From Holophagae bacterium (lineage in GTDB: Bacteria > Acidobacteriota > Holophagae > Acanthopleuribacterales > Acanthopleuribacteraceae), in assembly GCA_030429565.1 (NCBI GenBank), contig JAUIFE010000007.1, forward strand, positions 186,001-250,000: DNA of 64,000 nucleotides, given 5' to 3'. This document shows, one piece after another, positions 46,326-56,328 of the stretch. Within the stretch, counting starts at the first letter, position 1, and every line of letters begins with the position of its first letter. Made by a program: the position numbers and the translations under genes. The notes below the pieces were generated by a model. That model saw only the letters and a program-made list of their open reading frames with translations. It was not told the DNA's origin and did not search any database.

Positions 46326-49300
46326 CTAGAAGGTGCGCCCAAACCGGAAGGTGAATTCCTGCATGGCGCGGTCGCGCGCGAATTCGCGGTCGCGTTCACT
46401 AATGGAGCTGGAACTGTCAATCGCCCGCAGCAGCGCGTCGTCGTCAATCGGCAAGGCATAGTCGAAGCGGAAATAACCGATGGGGGAATCAATACCAAGC
46501 CCGAGTCCACCGGTGACGGCCGGGCCGAAATCGAACATTTGGTCGTAATTGTCCCAGACCCAGCCGGTATCGACGAAGCCGGCGACCTCGATCCAATACC
46601 AATTGGTGTGGTAGGTGAGTTCTTCGCTGAGGAAAAACATGGCGTCGCCGCCAATGCCGCGGAAGGTGGGCGCTACTAGGAAGGTTTCGCCGTCCTCGTC
46701 GAGTTCGCCGCTTTCTTCTTTGACAATGGGGCCGGCGAACTTTTGGTCGAAACCACGCAAGGTGGTGGAGCCGCCTAGGAAAAAAACGGTATCGATGCCG
46801 CTGCTGCCGCCGCCGGAGACTTCGAGATCTTGGGTGCGGCGGTAGATGCCGGACTCGAGACGGTGCGTCCACAGCCAGCGGTTCCAGGAGTGGAAGCGGG
46901 TCATTTTACCGAGCCAGCGCGTGCCTTCAACGGCTTCGTCGGTGCCGAGCCCCTCAATGGCGTGTTCGGCCGCGAGCGAGAGCAGCAAGCCGTTGCGCGG
47001 TTTTGCGGTGTTGTCGAGGTTGCGATACACCCAGGTCAGGTTGATCGGCAGCGCGTCAATGGCAAATTCGTTTTCGGAGCGCAGCAACAGGTTGTCAGGA
47101 TTGCTGTTGGGCAAACCCTGATCGTCGGGTCCGAAAATTTCGCTGATATCGTTGAGTAGTGAGCGACGCACCCGTACGCCGGCGCTGACCTCTTGGTGGT
47201 CGGTCAAGGTGTAAATAGCCTCAAGCGTGGCCTCGGTGATTTTCTCGAACTGACGGGTCCGGCGCCGCTGGCCGAAGAAATCATCGTCTTCGATGTTGGT
47301 GTTAATCGCTTCTTTGTTATCGAGCAGGCGCCCGCCGAGCTGAAAATCGACCGGCAACCACCACAAACGGCGGAAGCGAATTTGGGTGATGAAATCATCA
47401 ACGCGATTGTTGTGCTCGGCGCGCAGCGACCATTTATCCAGGCGTTTGAGGAACATTTTGTCGCTGAACTGGATGGCGTAACCGGCCTTGTTGCGTTCGT
47501 CGTAGTTGACCTCAAAGCCGGCGGTATAGCGATTGCGTTCGCGCAGGAAGAGTTTGGCTTGGTTGCCCTGGGTCTCCAAGCGAACCATGCGGAAGGCGCC
47601 GGTTTGGTTGAGTCGGTTCTGAGCGTCAATGAGTTGCTTGTGCGAAATACTGTTGCGGTAGCCGACAAAGCGGTTGAGGTTGCGGTTGTTAACGCGACCG
47701 TCGTTGGTGATTTCAAGTCCTTCGTATTCAGTCTGTTGCGGTTTGTAGTAGATGACGTTGATGATGATGTCGCTGTCGGCGGCTGTGGCTTTCACGCTCG
47801 CGCTTTTGTTGGGGAAGAGTTCTTGGGCGAGGCGCGCCAGGAAACTGTACTCAAAGGGGCGCCCGATTAAATTGCTTTTCACCGGTTCGCCGTTTTTCTG
47901 GACGCTGATGAGCTTGGCGCGTGGACCGGGATCAACCGGAATGCGGTAATTCTGCATGTCGACGAAATCGCCCCGGCCGATGTCGACCAATAGGTGGCCG
48001 CGTGCGGCCAGCACGGCGCGCAAACGGTCGCGGGCACTGCTTTCGGAGGACAGCCATTCCAAGATGAATTGGTTGGTCCAAGTGCGGTCCTTGAGCAGAT
48101 CTTCGAGCAGCGGGGTCGCCTCGCCGAAGGTTAGGCCGAGATCGTTGATCTTGGGGCTGGTGAACAGCTCGACGACAAAGCCGGTGTCGCTTTTGGCAAC
48201 CTTGGCAAACGAGCTGGGATAACCCTCCGATGCCGCCATGCGTTCAACGAGTTGGCCGATCATGCGTTTGTCGGTTTCTGTATCGCGACCGAGACGACGC
48301 ATGATTTGGCGACGGTACTCATCGGTCAACTTGAACTCGGTTTCAGCGAAGCCGGTTTTAACCAAATCGATGACGATTCTTTCGCCGAGATCGACGATCA
48401 CTTCCAGGCGATGGTTGGCGTATTCGCCGCGAATGTCGGGGTTGAGGTAGCCGCGTTCGCGGGCGCGCCGGCGCAGGTCAATTTCGGCGTGGCGCCAGCG
48501 GGTCGGTGTGTATTCCTCTTCCTCATTAAGGCGAAACTTGCGGCGCACCCAACGCGGTAGGTTCCCTGGCGTAAAGTCTCGATCACGGATGATTTCGGGG
48601 CGTTTGCCTTGGTAATAACCAAACTGCCGTTGGTGACGCAACGAGGTGGTAAGCGTATCTTCCTGGTTAATGAAGTTAATGTAGGAATCGTATTTGGGAC
48701 CGAGCTGGAGTTCGAAACGCTGCGCGCTGGCACCCTCCTGAAGCGGAAAGGCGTAGCGGGTGACGACCCGGCGCGCCAGTGGTTTGCTGAGCACCAGCGT
48801 GAAGCTACTGTTGAACAGGGTCTCGTTGAACTGGCTCTCCAAACTAATCAACGACGAAACCTGGCCTACCAGGAAGTTGGAAACCAAACCGGCGAGGTTG
48901 TTGCCGTCGAGGTTTTGGCTCAGTTCCGCGGCGTAGCTGATGATGTTGATCGGCGTATGGCCGGTCGCCGTTTGGTAATCCATGTAAAGTTGTAGGTAGG
49001 GGTCGTTGGGGCGCGCGGCGTTGAATTGGACTTGGCTGTCTTTAAAAGCAATGGACTCATTTCCGAGCGAGACCACGCTACCCTCGTTGATGAACACTTG
49101 CCCTTCCAGCACGATGGGTTCGGCAAGGTTGCCGCCAACCACCACCGCCGGCGCTTCCAGTTCCAGGAAGGCAAGGTCGGTGTCGACCACAATGGGTTGC
49201 GTGGCTTGCACAACGACGGTGAGTTTGATGTCCTCGAGGAAGGGATCGGGGAAATAGAGTTCTTCGCCACTGTTGAGGGTGTCGCGAATCAGGCCGGCCA

Positions 49301-52300
49301 GACCGAGGTCGGGTACCAAAAAGGCTTTGTCGAGTTTGATGGTGCCATTGACCTGGTTGACGCCGGGCGCGTATTGCCACTGCAAGTAGTTGGAAAGTTT
49401 GATTTGGTAATCGGCTTCGATGAGTTCGACATCTTGGGTACCAATACCGATGCGGGCCTGGGCGCCGTCGACGGCCAACGGCAGGAATTCGCCGTCGAGG
49501 GTCAGGGTGCCGCCGTTGAGGTTGGCGACGCCGCGGGTCAGAAAAAACGACCAGTCGGGGCCGGTTTCCATTTCGAGGGCCAAATCCGAGAAAACCAGCC
49601 ATGGTTGCCGGTAAACCAAGGTACCCGACACTTGCTCCATCGCCATTTTGATTTTCGGTTGATGGGGCTGGTTGATCCAATCAAGCGTGAGCCGCGTGGT
49701 GCCTTGACCGGCGAAACCACCGATGAGCAAATCGAAATCATTAGGGGTTAGCAGGGCGTTGAGGCTAAAACCGTCGGGTCGGTTTTCGACATCGAAGGCG
49801 ATGTCGGCCATGTCGATGCGGCCCGGATCGAGATAGATGCCGTTGTCGTAATGACCGATGAGATCGAGGATGTGCAGCTTCTTGCCGCCGAGGTCGGCGT
49901 CGAGTTCGGCAATGCGAAACGCCACATGCGGCGGCGTACCATCGAGCGGACCGACCAGGGTTACCTCGCTGCGAAACGAGAATAGATCGAGGTAGTCGGG
50001 CCAATCCTCGTTGAGGTAGGCGGCGAGGCGGTCCGTTTCGTTGACGGCGATCTGGAGCGGCACAAACAACTCCGCCTGTTCCATTGGATCGGTTTCGGGA
50101 ATGGTGACATCGATGCCGGCGAAATGGAGGCTGGTTGGTTCGATGCGTAGGCTGTTGTTGTAGCGGACGGCTATCGGTTGAAATTCGACCGGTTCTTCAT
50201 GGAAATAAAAAGTGCCGCCGTTGAGGTGGAACCGTGCGTCGAGATCCTCGAAACGGCTGTCGGCCGTCACCGAAAAGTTACCGGCCAGTGGTTCCAGCGT
50301 GAGGCCCGCCGGCCATTGGTCGGCCAACGCGGTTTGCAGCGTTTCGAATTCGTCGAGGCTCAGCTTGGCGTCGGCGGCGAAACGGCCGTCGGCGAGGCTC
50401 AGGGTCAGGTCGTGCAATTTGAGACCGGCGACGCGCAGTTCGGCCAAACGGCCGGCGAGTTCGCCACTGCTCGGTGTCACCGTGAGTTGGGCGGGATCGG
50501 GTGTCGCCAGCGGGAGTTCCGTTTCGGCGAGGGCAAACAGTTGTTGCGGTAAATTGAGATCGGCTTGAAGCTCGTCTTGATCGCCGTGAAGGTGAATCGA
50601 AAATTGCGGTAAAACTTGTTCGGTGAAGGCCTTAAAGTCTTCGTTGACGGTACCCTCTACCTGCAAGTCGGTGTTCCATTTTAGCTCGGCCGGTGTGTCG
50701 CCCTCAGCTTCCAGCAGGGTCGCCAAGAAAACCTGAGTGCGGCCGGTTGCCTTGACATCGTGGCTGTTCAGCGCGGTTTGTTCGAGGGTCAGCGTTTGCG
50801 CCTCCAACTGCCACAGACTGCTTAATTTGGCCAGGTTCGTAGCCTCGCCGTCGGCGATATGGAGCGCCAGGGTTCCGTTTAGGTTGGGATTGATGAGCGG
50901 GCCCGCACCGTCGGCGTAAAACTCAGCGGTAAGGCGGTAGGGATCGGCGGGTACGCTTAGGTTCTCAAGCGCAATGGTGAGCTGGTCCCAAATTTGTTTT
51001 TCGGGTTGCAATTGAAACACGACCAAAGGTTGGTCTTGACGGCCTGCGACTGAACGCAGGTTCCCACGCAAGCGGTTTTGATCGCCGTTCAAGGTCAGCA
51101 CCAAATCGTCTTGCCAGTATTCGTCGTAGCGCACGGCAAGGGCGTGGGCTTTGAGTTCGCCGATTTGGTAGGCGACTTGGTCGGCGCGCGGGTCCACCAC
51201 CAAATGGCGCACATCGAGGTTGATGGTTTGCGTGCAGAGCTCCGGCGGCAGGGAGACAAAGGGCGCCAAATCTTGGATGCCGGTCAAGGCGACGGCGGCA
51301 TCGAGGCGCAAAACCTCTTGGTAATCGCCGCTAAAGGTGACGCGGCTTTGCGGTGAGAGTCGGCCGGCGCCGGTGAAACGGGCGGCGCCTCGATCGTAGG
51401 CGCCGTCGAGGTTGAGGTGTAAATCTCTGCCGGCGAGGGTGGCACGCAAGGTGGCTTTGGCGTCAGCGGGGGTTGCTTTGGGCAGTTGAAACGATGTCTC
51501 GGCCTGCAGATGTTGGACGGGGTCGACATCGACCAGGATTTGGTCGAGCGCGGTCAAATCGAGACGCACCGTTCCTTTTATGTCGGTGTCAGAGAGGCGG
51601 GCGTTAAGCGCGGCCGTTCCCCAAGTGCCGAAATCAAGAGCGACCTCGGTCGGCGTGTCGGCTTGTCGCCATGCGTAATCGGCGCTGATTTTTAGCGGAA
51701 CCGTGATCGGTTGCAGCGAAGGCTGTTGTAAAGCGCGGCTGTCGTAGGCGCTGGTCAGCACCGCGTGCAGGTTGTTTTCATCAAGGGTGCCGGTGAGTTG
51801 GACCATCGCCAAACCGCGCAGAGGGGCGGCTTGGTCCGCCGGCAAAAAGGTGGCCGCCAGCGCCGGATCGAGGTTGCCTTCGAAGGTAAAGTCCGGTTCG
51901 AAATGATCGCCGACACGACCGCGAACCTGCAGCTTCAGGCGCCCGTCGTCGCTGTCTAAGTTCAGGTTAAGGTCCTGATAGGTCAGGAAATGAGGCGAGG
52001 TACCGCTGAGGGTGAGTTTGAGCGGGGGCGTTTTCAGGTCGCCGACGACCGCCGCCGGTAGCGTCATGCCGCTGTTGAAGCGTTGCTCGCGATAATCAAA
52101 TTGAAACTGCTTTAACGATGCGTCGACCGGTACGGTTTTATCGCGAAATGTGGCGGCAACGTCTTTGATCTCAAGAATGCCAATATCGATGAGCGGCAGC
52201 TCCATGGCCGCTTCGGGTTGGGCGGGGGCGGTTGTGTCGCCCGCGAAAAGTTCCTCGGTGACGTCGATTTGGCCGTTTTCAGCGTGAAGCTCGTCGAGTG

Positions 52301-52580
52301 CGATGTGTTTGGCGCTGAGTGCGAGGTTGGCGTTGACATAAATTTTATCAAAACGGGCGGAGAGACCGGGCCCGGACACGCGCAGGCCCTTGATCACGGT
52401 GCTGAGCGTAAACAGGTTGAAGCGCATGGAATCCGCTTCAAAAGTGTACCCGGCTTCGGCGGCCAAGTCCTCGATCTCATCCAAGACGAGGTCGCCGAGG
52501 ATGGGACTCTGAACAAACCAAAGACCGAGGACGAGAACGAGAAGAAGGGTCGCGCCGAATCGTATCAGCTTTTTACGCAC
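46326..52580 (-). CDS. TamB-TamA fusion: translocation and assembly module protein
   Basis: One uninterrupted 2084-residue frame. Residues 5-25 are a single membrane helix (FGATLLLVLVLGLWFV), placing the N-terminus at the inner membrane. About residues 30-1050 consist of repetitive beta-strands as in AsmA/TamB. Residues about 1060-1290 match the TamB C-terminal domain (GQVFINEGSVV). About 1350-1690 are POTRA-like units, the last one being LEITNDGRVNNRNLNRFVG. From about 1690 is an Omp85 barrel with the loop-6 motif LGGSTTLRGFDQ near residue 1941 and a terminal Phe (RFGRTF). TamA and TamB are normally separate proteins in the outer and inner membrane; here they form one chain spanning the periplasm. 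The start is GTG with GGGGGG upstream, three bases after a TPR gene. Confidence 0.88.
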   Translation of the reverse strand: MRKKLIRFGATLLLVLVLGLWFVQSPILGDLVLDEIEDLAAEAGYTFEADSMRFNLFTLSTVIKGLRVSGPGLSARFDKIYVNANLALSAKHIALDELHAENGQIDVTEELFAGDTTAPAQPEAAMELPLIDIGILEIKDVAATFRDKTVPVDASLKQFQFDYREQRFNSGMTLPAAVVGDLKTPPLKLTLSGTSPHFLTYQDLNLNLDSDDGRLKLQVRGRVGDHFEPDFTFEGNLDPALAATFLPADQAAPLRGLAMVQLTGTLDENNLHAVLTSAYDSRALQQPSLQPITVPLKISADYAWRQADTPTEVALDFGTWGTAALNARLSDTDIKGTVRLDLTALDQILVDVDPVQHLQAETSFQLPKATPADAKATLRATLAGRDLHLNLDGAYDRGAARFTGAGRLSPQSRVTFSGDYQEVLRLDAAVALTGIQDLAPFVSLPPELCTQTINLDVRHLVVDPRADQVAYQIGELKAHALAVRYDEYWQDDLVLTLNGDQNRLRGNLRSVAGRQDQPLVVFQLQPEKQIWDQLTIALENLSVPADPYRLTAEFYADGAGPLINPNLNGTLALHIADGEATNLAKLSSLWQLEAQTLTLEQTALNSHDVKATGRTQVFLATLLEAEGDTPAELKWNTDLQVEGTVNEDFKAFTEQVLPQFSIHLHGDQDELQADLNLPQQLFALAETELPLATPDPAQLTVTPSSGELAGRLAELRVAGLKLHDLTLSLADGRFAADAKLSLDEFETLQTALADQWPAGLTLEPLAGNFSVTADSRFEDLDARFHLNGGTFYFHEEPVEFQPIAVRYNNSLRIEPTSLHFAGIDVTIPETDPMEQAELFVPLQIAVNETDRLAAYLNEDWPDYLDLFSFRSEVTLVGPLDGTPPHVAFRIAELDADLGGKKLHILDLIGHYDNGIYLDPGRIDMADIAFDVENRPDGFSLNALLTPNDFDLLIGGFAGQGTTRLTLDWINQPHQPKIKMAMEQVSGTLVYRQPWLVFSDLALEMETGPDWSFFLTRGVANLNGGTLTLDGEFLPLAVDGAQARIGIGTQDVELIEADYQIKLSNYLQWQYAPGVNQVNGTIKLDKAFLVPDLGLAGLIRDTLNSGEELYFPDPFLEDIKLTVVVQATQPIVVDTDLAFLELEAPAVVVGGNLAEPIVLEGQVFINEGSVVSLGNESIAFKDSQVQFNAARPNDPYLQLYMDYQTATGHTPINIISYAAELSQNLDGNNLAGLVSNFLVGQVSSLISLESQFNETLFNSSFTLVLSKPLARRVVTRYAFPLQEGASAQRFELQLGPKYDSYINFINQEDTLTTSLRHQRQFGYYQGKRPEIIRDRDFTPGNLPRWVRRKFRLNEEEEYTPTRWRHAEIDLRRRARERGYLNPDIRGEYANHRLEVIVDLGERIVIDLVKTGFAETEFKLTDEYRRQIMRRLGRDTETDKRMIGQLVERMAASEGYPSSFAKVAKSDTGFVVELFTSPKINDLGLTFGEATPLLEDLLKDRTWTNQFILEWLSSESSARDRLRAVLAARGHLLVDIGRGDFVDMQNYRIPVDPGPRAKLISVQKNGEPVKSNLIGRPFEYSFLARLAQELFPNKSASVKATAADSDIIINVIYYKPQQTEYEGLEITNDGRVNNRNLNRFVGYRNSISHKQLIDAQNRLNQTGAFRMVRLETQGNQAKLFLRERNRYTAGFEVNYDERNKAGYAIQFSDKMFLKRLDKWSLRAEHNNRVDDFITQIRFRRLWWLPVDFQLGGRLLDNKEAINTNIEDDDFFGQRRRTRQFEKITEATLEAIYTLTDHQEVSAGVRVRRSLLNDISEIFGPDDQGLPNSNPDNLLLRSENEFAIDALPINLTWVYRNLDNTAKPRNGLLLSLAAEHAIEGLGTDEAVEGTRWLGKMTRFHSWNRWLWTHRLESGIYRRTQDLEVSGGGSSGIDTVFFLGGSTTLRGFDQKFAGPIVKEESGELDEDGETFLVAPTFRGIGGDAMFFLSEELTYHTNWYWIEVAGFVDTGWVWDNYDQMFDFGPAVTGGLGLGIDSPIGYFRFDYALPIDDDALLRAIDSSSSISERDREFARDRAMQEFTFRFGRTF

Positions 52581-52583
52581 GGA

Positions 52584-53219
52584 TTACTGGCCCCCCAGTT
52601 TCTTGAGGGTGGTGTTGACGTAATCGAAGCGACTGCCGGAGTGGGGAATGCGTTTGAGGTATTCATTCCAGTTTTGGATAACTTTTTTGCCGTCGCCTTT
52701 GGTTTTGTAGATTTCACCAAGGATGAAATAGGCTTCGGCGAGGTCCGGTTTCAACTGAACGGTTTTTTCGAGCGAGCTGACGGCCGCATCGTATTTGATC
52801 AAGCGCCAGTTGAGGTAGCCGGAAAGGTAGTGGGCCATGTAGGCCTTATCGTCGGCTTGTACGGCTTTCTGGAAATCGCTGAGGGCGCCATTGAAGTCCT
52901 TTGACCAGAATTTGTTGTAGCCGGAGAGCGTCAGGTCCTCAGCCGAGGTGGCGGCTTTGGCGGTTCCCGCCACGGCAGCGACGTCTTTGCTTTTTTTCAT
53001 ACTGCCGAGGGCTTCCATCTTGCCGATTTTGGCTTCGAGATGGGAGGGGTGGGTTTTGAGGATCGACTCGAATTTGGCGAGCGCCTGATCGTATTGTTTT
53101 TCTGCGATTAAGAAACGGGCTTCGTTAAGGACACGCATGTCTTGGGCGAAGACAGCGGCGGTCGCGACCCAGCCGAGGAAAAGGGTGCAGCCCAGTCGGA
53201 AAAAGCGGGAACAAAACAT
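52584..53219 (-). CDS. Exported TPR protein upstream of the TamB-TamA fusion
   Basis: The 211-residue protein begins with a signal sequence (LGCTLFLGWVATAAVFA), so it is periplasmic. The Cys within LGCTLF is inside the hydrophobic core, not a clear lipobox. TPR-like repeats follow: EKQYDQALAKFESILKTHP, FNGALSDFQKAVQADDKAY, YDAAVSSLEKTVQLKPDLA. The start is ATG at 53219 with GGAGG eight bases upstream. Only three bases separate its stop from the fusion gene, so both are probably on one transcript and may act together in outer-membrane assembly. Confidence 0.82.
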   Translation of the reverse strand: MFCSRFFRLGCTLFLGWVATAAVFAQDMRVLNEARFLIAEKQYDQALAKFESILKTHPSHLEAKIGKMEALGSMKKSKDVAAVAGTAKAATSAEDLTLSGYNKFWSKDFNGALSDFQKAVQADDKAYMAHYLSGYLNWRLIKYDAAVSSLEKTVQLKPDLAEAYFILGEIYKTKGDGKKVIQNWNEYLKRIPHSGSRFDYVNTTLKKLGGQ

Positions 53220-53523
53220 CGTGCAAACCTCCGTGGTTAAAACGTGCTGACACGGGGAACCAAAATCAATCATTCACAAGAAGGAACGGTGCATTGTGAC
53301 ACAACTCAAGGGCCTGGTGCCGGCGGAATTGGTGAAGGCGTCGCCGTGGTCACGATTGCGCTCGGCTCGGCCGTTGTCGGGGTGTGGCGACGAGTTGTGG
53401 CGCTGGGTGACCAACCTTGGGTTCAGCCGTAGGTAGGCATGGTGCAAATCTTGGACCATTAACCGTCACCATAACACAAGGGGGCTGTCGTTCGGGTGAT
53501 GGCGCGCGTGCAGGTTTCTGGAT
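53220..53523. other. Intergenic region, 304 bp
   Basis: This lies between two minus-strand genes and should include the promoter for the TPR-TamBA pair. An eight-base inverted repeat (CACAACTC at 53300, GAGTTGTG at 53392) is too widely spaced to be a hairpin of note. No coding frame is convincing. Confidence 0.4.
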
Positions 53524-54540
53524 CTAAGTGGTTTGTTTGGCGTCTGCCCACGCGTTGACGCGGGCCAAAACGCGGCCGACGGCAATGCCGGCGATGCAAG
53601 CGCAGCGCGTCATCTTACGGCAGGCGCGACAGTTTCTGTCCTCCACCAGGACCTCGGCTTTGGCTCCAAGCGGCGCCCAGCGGCCTGGATGAATCGGCCG
53701 CATTGGTGCGAACAAACCCAAGGCGTGGCGACCACTTGCCGCCGCCATGTGGAGCGGGCCGGTGCTGGCCGCTACCAAGCCGTCACAGGCGTGAATAAAG
53801 GCTTGTAACTCGGCTAAGCTCATTTGCCCGGTCATGTCTTGAACCGCCGGTAACTGTGCCAAAAAGTCGTTGCGCACCGCGTCGCCTTCGGCTGCCGTGC
53901 CGGTTACAAAAACCTGGAACCGATCCGTCGGCAAGTGACGACACAGGTCGCGGTACTTGACGGCGTGCCACTCGCGTGCGCTGCCTTTGCTTTTGGGATG
54001 AAGAATGAGGTTAAACCTCTTTGGATCGATCCGTTCCGCTAGGTGGTCAGGCAGTGCCGGCCGGCGCCCTAAGTCGTAGAGGTCGCCAATTTGGTTGCGC
54101 TCGTAGTTGGGCACCCCGTAGCGTTTGAGCATTTTTAAATTGAGCTGGGCCTCGTGATCGTTCGAGCGCTTGCGTGAATAAAACAACAGGCGGTTGCAGG
54201 TCCACCAGTGCCACAAACGGTGGCTGCTTCCGACGCGTTCACGGATGCCCGCTTGTTTGGCCATTTTGGCGATGGTGCGGTCGGGGAACACGTGAATCAA
54301 AATATCGACAGCGTGCTCCTTGAGCGCCCGGGCTTGCTCGTTCGCCGGCAGCGCTTCCAAGTCGTCCCAGTTGATAAAAGCGTCAATTGAGGCGCAGGCT
54401 TCCACCAAGCTGCGCGTATAGGTCTTTCCCAAAAATGAAATGCGCCATTCGGGATGGACCTGCTTCAGCGCTTTGGCCATTGGGAGGGTTAGCATCACGT
54501 CGCCGAGGTTGTCGGTTCGGCTCAATAATACGTGGGTCAT
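53524..54540 (-). CDS. Glycosyltransferase family 9 (heptosyltransferase-like)
   Basis: The 338-residue protein shows the start SRTDNLGDVMLTLPMAKALK (usual R-x-D-xx-GD), NLILHPKSKGSAREWHAVKY with the phosphosugar-binding region, and CDGLVAASTGPLHMAAASGR with the GPxH motif of heptosyltransferases. These enzymes add heptose or related sugars to the lipopolysaccharide inner core at the cytoplasmic face. The C-terminus is Cys-rich (CRACRKMTRCACIAG), possibly a metal-binding addition. The start is ATG at 54540 with GAGAG upstream. No other LPS genes are in the window. Confidence 0.85.
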   Translation of the reverse strand: MTHVLLSRTDNLGDVMLTLPMAKALKQVHPEWRISFLGKTYTRSLVEACASIDAFINWDDLEALPANEQARALKEHAVDILIHVFPDRTIAKMAKQAGIRERVGSSHRLWHWWTCNRLLFYSRKRSNDHEAQLNLKMLKRYGVPNYERNQIGDLYDLGRRPALPDHLAERIDPKRFNLILHPKSKGSAREWHAVKYRDLCRHLPTDRFQVFVTGTAAEGDAVRNDFLAQLPAVQDMTGQMSLAELQAFIHACDGLVAASTGPLHMAAASGRHALGLFAPMRPIHPGRWAPLGAKAEVLVEDRNCRACRKMTRCACIAGIAVGRVLARVNAWADAKQTT

Positions 54541-54621
54541 AGGAGCTCTCAATTAATCGAAGTGTCGGATCACGACCGCGGCGTGCGGCGACGGCCGTAA
54601 TTTCCAGGTTGGCGGTGGGGA

Positions 54622-55281
54622 TTACTCACTGAAATCGGCCGGGGTGTCCGGCTGGCGTGCGGGCGCGGCGGCGGCGAAGCTTTCCATGGCCAAGCAGTTC
54701 TCGTTAATGCGGTTAATGATGGGATAACGGCTCATGTCGACCTTGAAACGGTTGGCGTTGTAAACCTGAGGGACCACGAAGCAATCGGCCAAGGTGACGT
54801 TGTCACCGAAGCTAAAACGGCCCGCGCTTGGTTGCAGCATTTGTTCGAGTGCGTCGAAACCACGGGTGATCCAGTGGCGCGACCATTCGCCGCGTTTCCC
54901 CTGCGCGCCCATGTCGCCCTCTAAGTAGACCAGCACGCTGAGGTTCTGAATGGGTTGAATACCGGCGTTGATCATTTCACAAACCGCACGAACCTGGGCG
55001 GCGGCGATGGGGTCCTTCGGCAAAAGTGCCGGCTCGGGATGGACCTGCTCCAAGTACTCGAGGATCGCCATGGATTGACTGAGGCTTGCCCCATCGGCAA
55101 TCAAGCAGGGGACTTGGCCCATCGGATTGTGTTTGCGGTACTCGGCTTTGTGCTGCTCGCCGCCGTTACGGACCAAGTGGACGGGTAGGGTCTCGAAATC
55201 TAACTGTTTCAGATTGAGGGCAATACGGACGCGGTAGGAGCAAGAGCTGCGGAAATAACTGTAGAGTTGATACGTGGCCAA
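54622..55281 (-). CDS. maiA: Maleylacetoacetate isomerase (zeta-class GST)
   Basis: The 219-residue protein has the zeta-class glutathione site YFRSSCSYRVRIALNLK, then NPMGQVPCLIADG and LSQSMAILEYLEQ, with the C-terminal helical domain FSFGDNVTLADCFVVPQVYNA. It isomerises maleylacetoacetate to fumarylacetoacetate in tyrosine breakdown with glutathione. No other tyrosine-degradation genes are nearby, so a broader glutathione transferase role is possible. A clear ATG opens the frame, preceded by AGGAGACCGA-type purines. Confidence 0.88.
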   Translation of the reverse strand: MATYQLYSYFRSSCSYRVRIALNLKQLDFETLPVHLVRNGGEQHKAEYRKHNPMGQVPCLIADGASLSQSMAILEYLEQVHPEPALLPKDPIAAAQVRAVCEMINAGIQPIQNLSVLVYLEGDMGAQGKRGEWSRHWITRGFDALEQMLQPSAGRFSFGDNVTLADCFVVPQVYNANRFKVDMSRYPIINRINENCLAMESFAAAAPARQPDTPADFSE

Positions 55282-55392
55282 GATCGGTCTCCTTTGGGTT
55301 CGTTGCGGATTGGGGGCGGCCCTTGCTAGGCCGGCGACGGCGAACGGCTGTATTCTAGCTCAATCGTCGCGCCGCCGGCACCGCAATACGAC

Positions 55393-56328
55393 TCACTCAC
55401 GTGCCGCCCAGCGACGCGCCTCGATCAAGAACTCATTGACGGTGTTGTAATCCGGGCGCTCCGGCAATTTGGTGGTTTGGTGAGCTTGTTCGAAATCGGC
55501 CAGGAGTTGGCAACGCCAGGCCTCGATGCGTTCGTCCGACCATTCATCGCGGCGGATGGCTAGCAAGCTGTCACGGTGTTCGCCGACGGAGACCGACAGG
55601 CTGCCGTTGCGGAACAATTCAATCCCAGACAGCAGCAAGCGAATTAAGTGCATGGCGTGTTTGTTGTTACGATAATCGGGTTTGTTGCGGCGGCGTCGTT
55701 CCATCAGTTTGAATTGCGACAAAACGTACCCGCTATAGGTTTGGTAGGCCAGCTTCGACAAAAAGGCCTGGCGGATCGCCAACAGCCGTTCGCCGATTTC
55801 GTTGATCTCTACGACCAACGGTGTGTACAGGCATTCCAGAATGTTGGGGTTGGCTTTCAGGGCAAGGTGTAGGAACTTTTGAATTTCCCAAAAGCAGGTA
55901 TCCGACGCCTTGTCTTCGAGCTGTTCCGGTACTCCGAACAAGGACCAATGCAGCCGCGCGGGTGGCAGGTAAAACCCGCGCTGATCTGTATCGGAACCAT
56001 CGTGGCTTAACCCGTAGGCACGGGAACCGACGATACAGCGGTAGGCGACATGTTGGTCGAGATCGTATTCGGCTAACAGGTTCTCGGCGCTGTCGGCACC
56101 GCGCTGGAAGGATTTTAACGTGGCGATTTGTTCACGGCGAAAGGTGCCGACATGGTCGTCGACCATACGAATGCGGTAGTTGTGGTGGCCATCGACCGGT
56201 TGTGCGATGACAACACCGACCGCGCCGCGTGGGAAGGCGGGTTGGGCACTGGTGGCGGCGATATCGACACGCGTCACGACCTTGGTGCCGACGGGCAGCA
56301 TGTGACCGAAGCCGGTATTTTTGGGCAT
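55393..56328 (-). CDS. Nucleotidyltransferase, RlaP/DNA polymerase beta superfamily
   Basis: The 311-residue protein has the polymerase-beta-like motif IVGSRAYGLSHDGSDTDQRG, a GS then SDxD pair binding metals, near residues 100-120, and the following FWEIQKFLHLALKANPNILE, typical of the RlaP-like family associated with RNA repair. Residues 1-75 are an extra domain (LPVGTKVVTRVDI, RGAVGVVIAQPVDGHHNY) resembling an SH3/KOW-like beta-barrel. The substrate is unknown. The start is ATG at 56328 with GAGGAGG upstream. No RNA ligase is adjacent. Confidence 0.8.
   Translation of the reverse strand: MPKNTGFGHMLPVGTKVVTRVDIAATSAQPAFPRGAVGVVIAQPVDGHHNYRIRMVDDHVGTFRREQIATLKSFQRGADSAENLLAEYDLDQHVAYRCIVGSRAYGLSHDGSDTDQRGFYLPPARLHWSLFGVPEQLEDKASDTCFWEIQKFLHLALKANPNILECLYTPLVVEINEIGERLLAIRQAFLSKLAYQTYSGYVLSQFKLMERRRRNKPDYRNNKHAMHLIRLLLSGIELFRNGSLSVSVGEHRDSLLAIRRDEWSDERIEAWRCQLLADFEQAHQTTKLPERPDYNTVNEFLIEARRWAARE

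Noticed and set aside
53300..53399. Eight-base inverted repeat in the gap before the TPR gene
   Set aside because: Arms are about 84 bases apart and the match is likely by chance.
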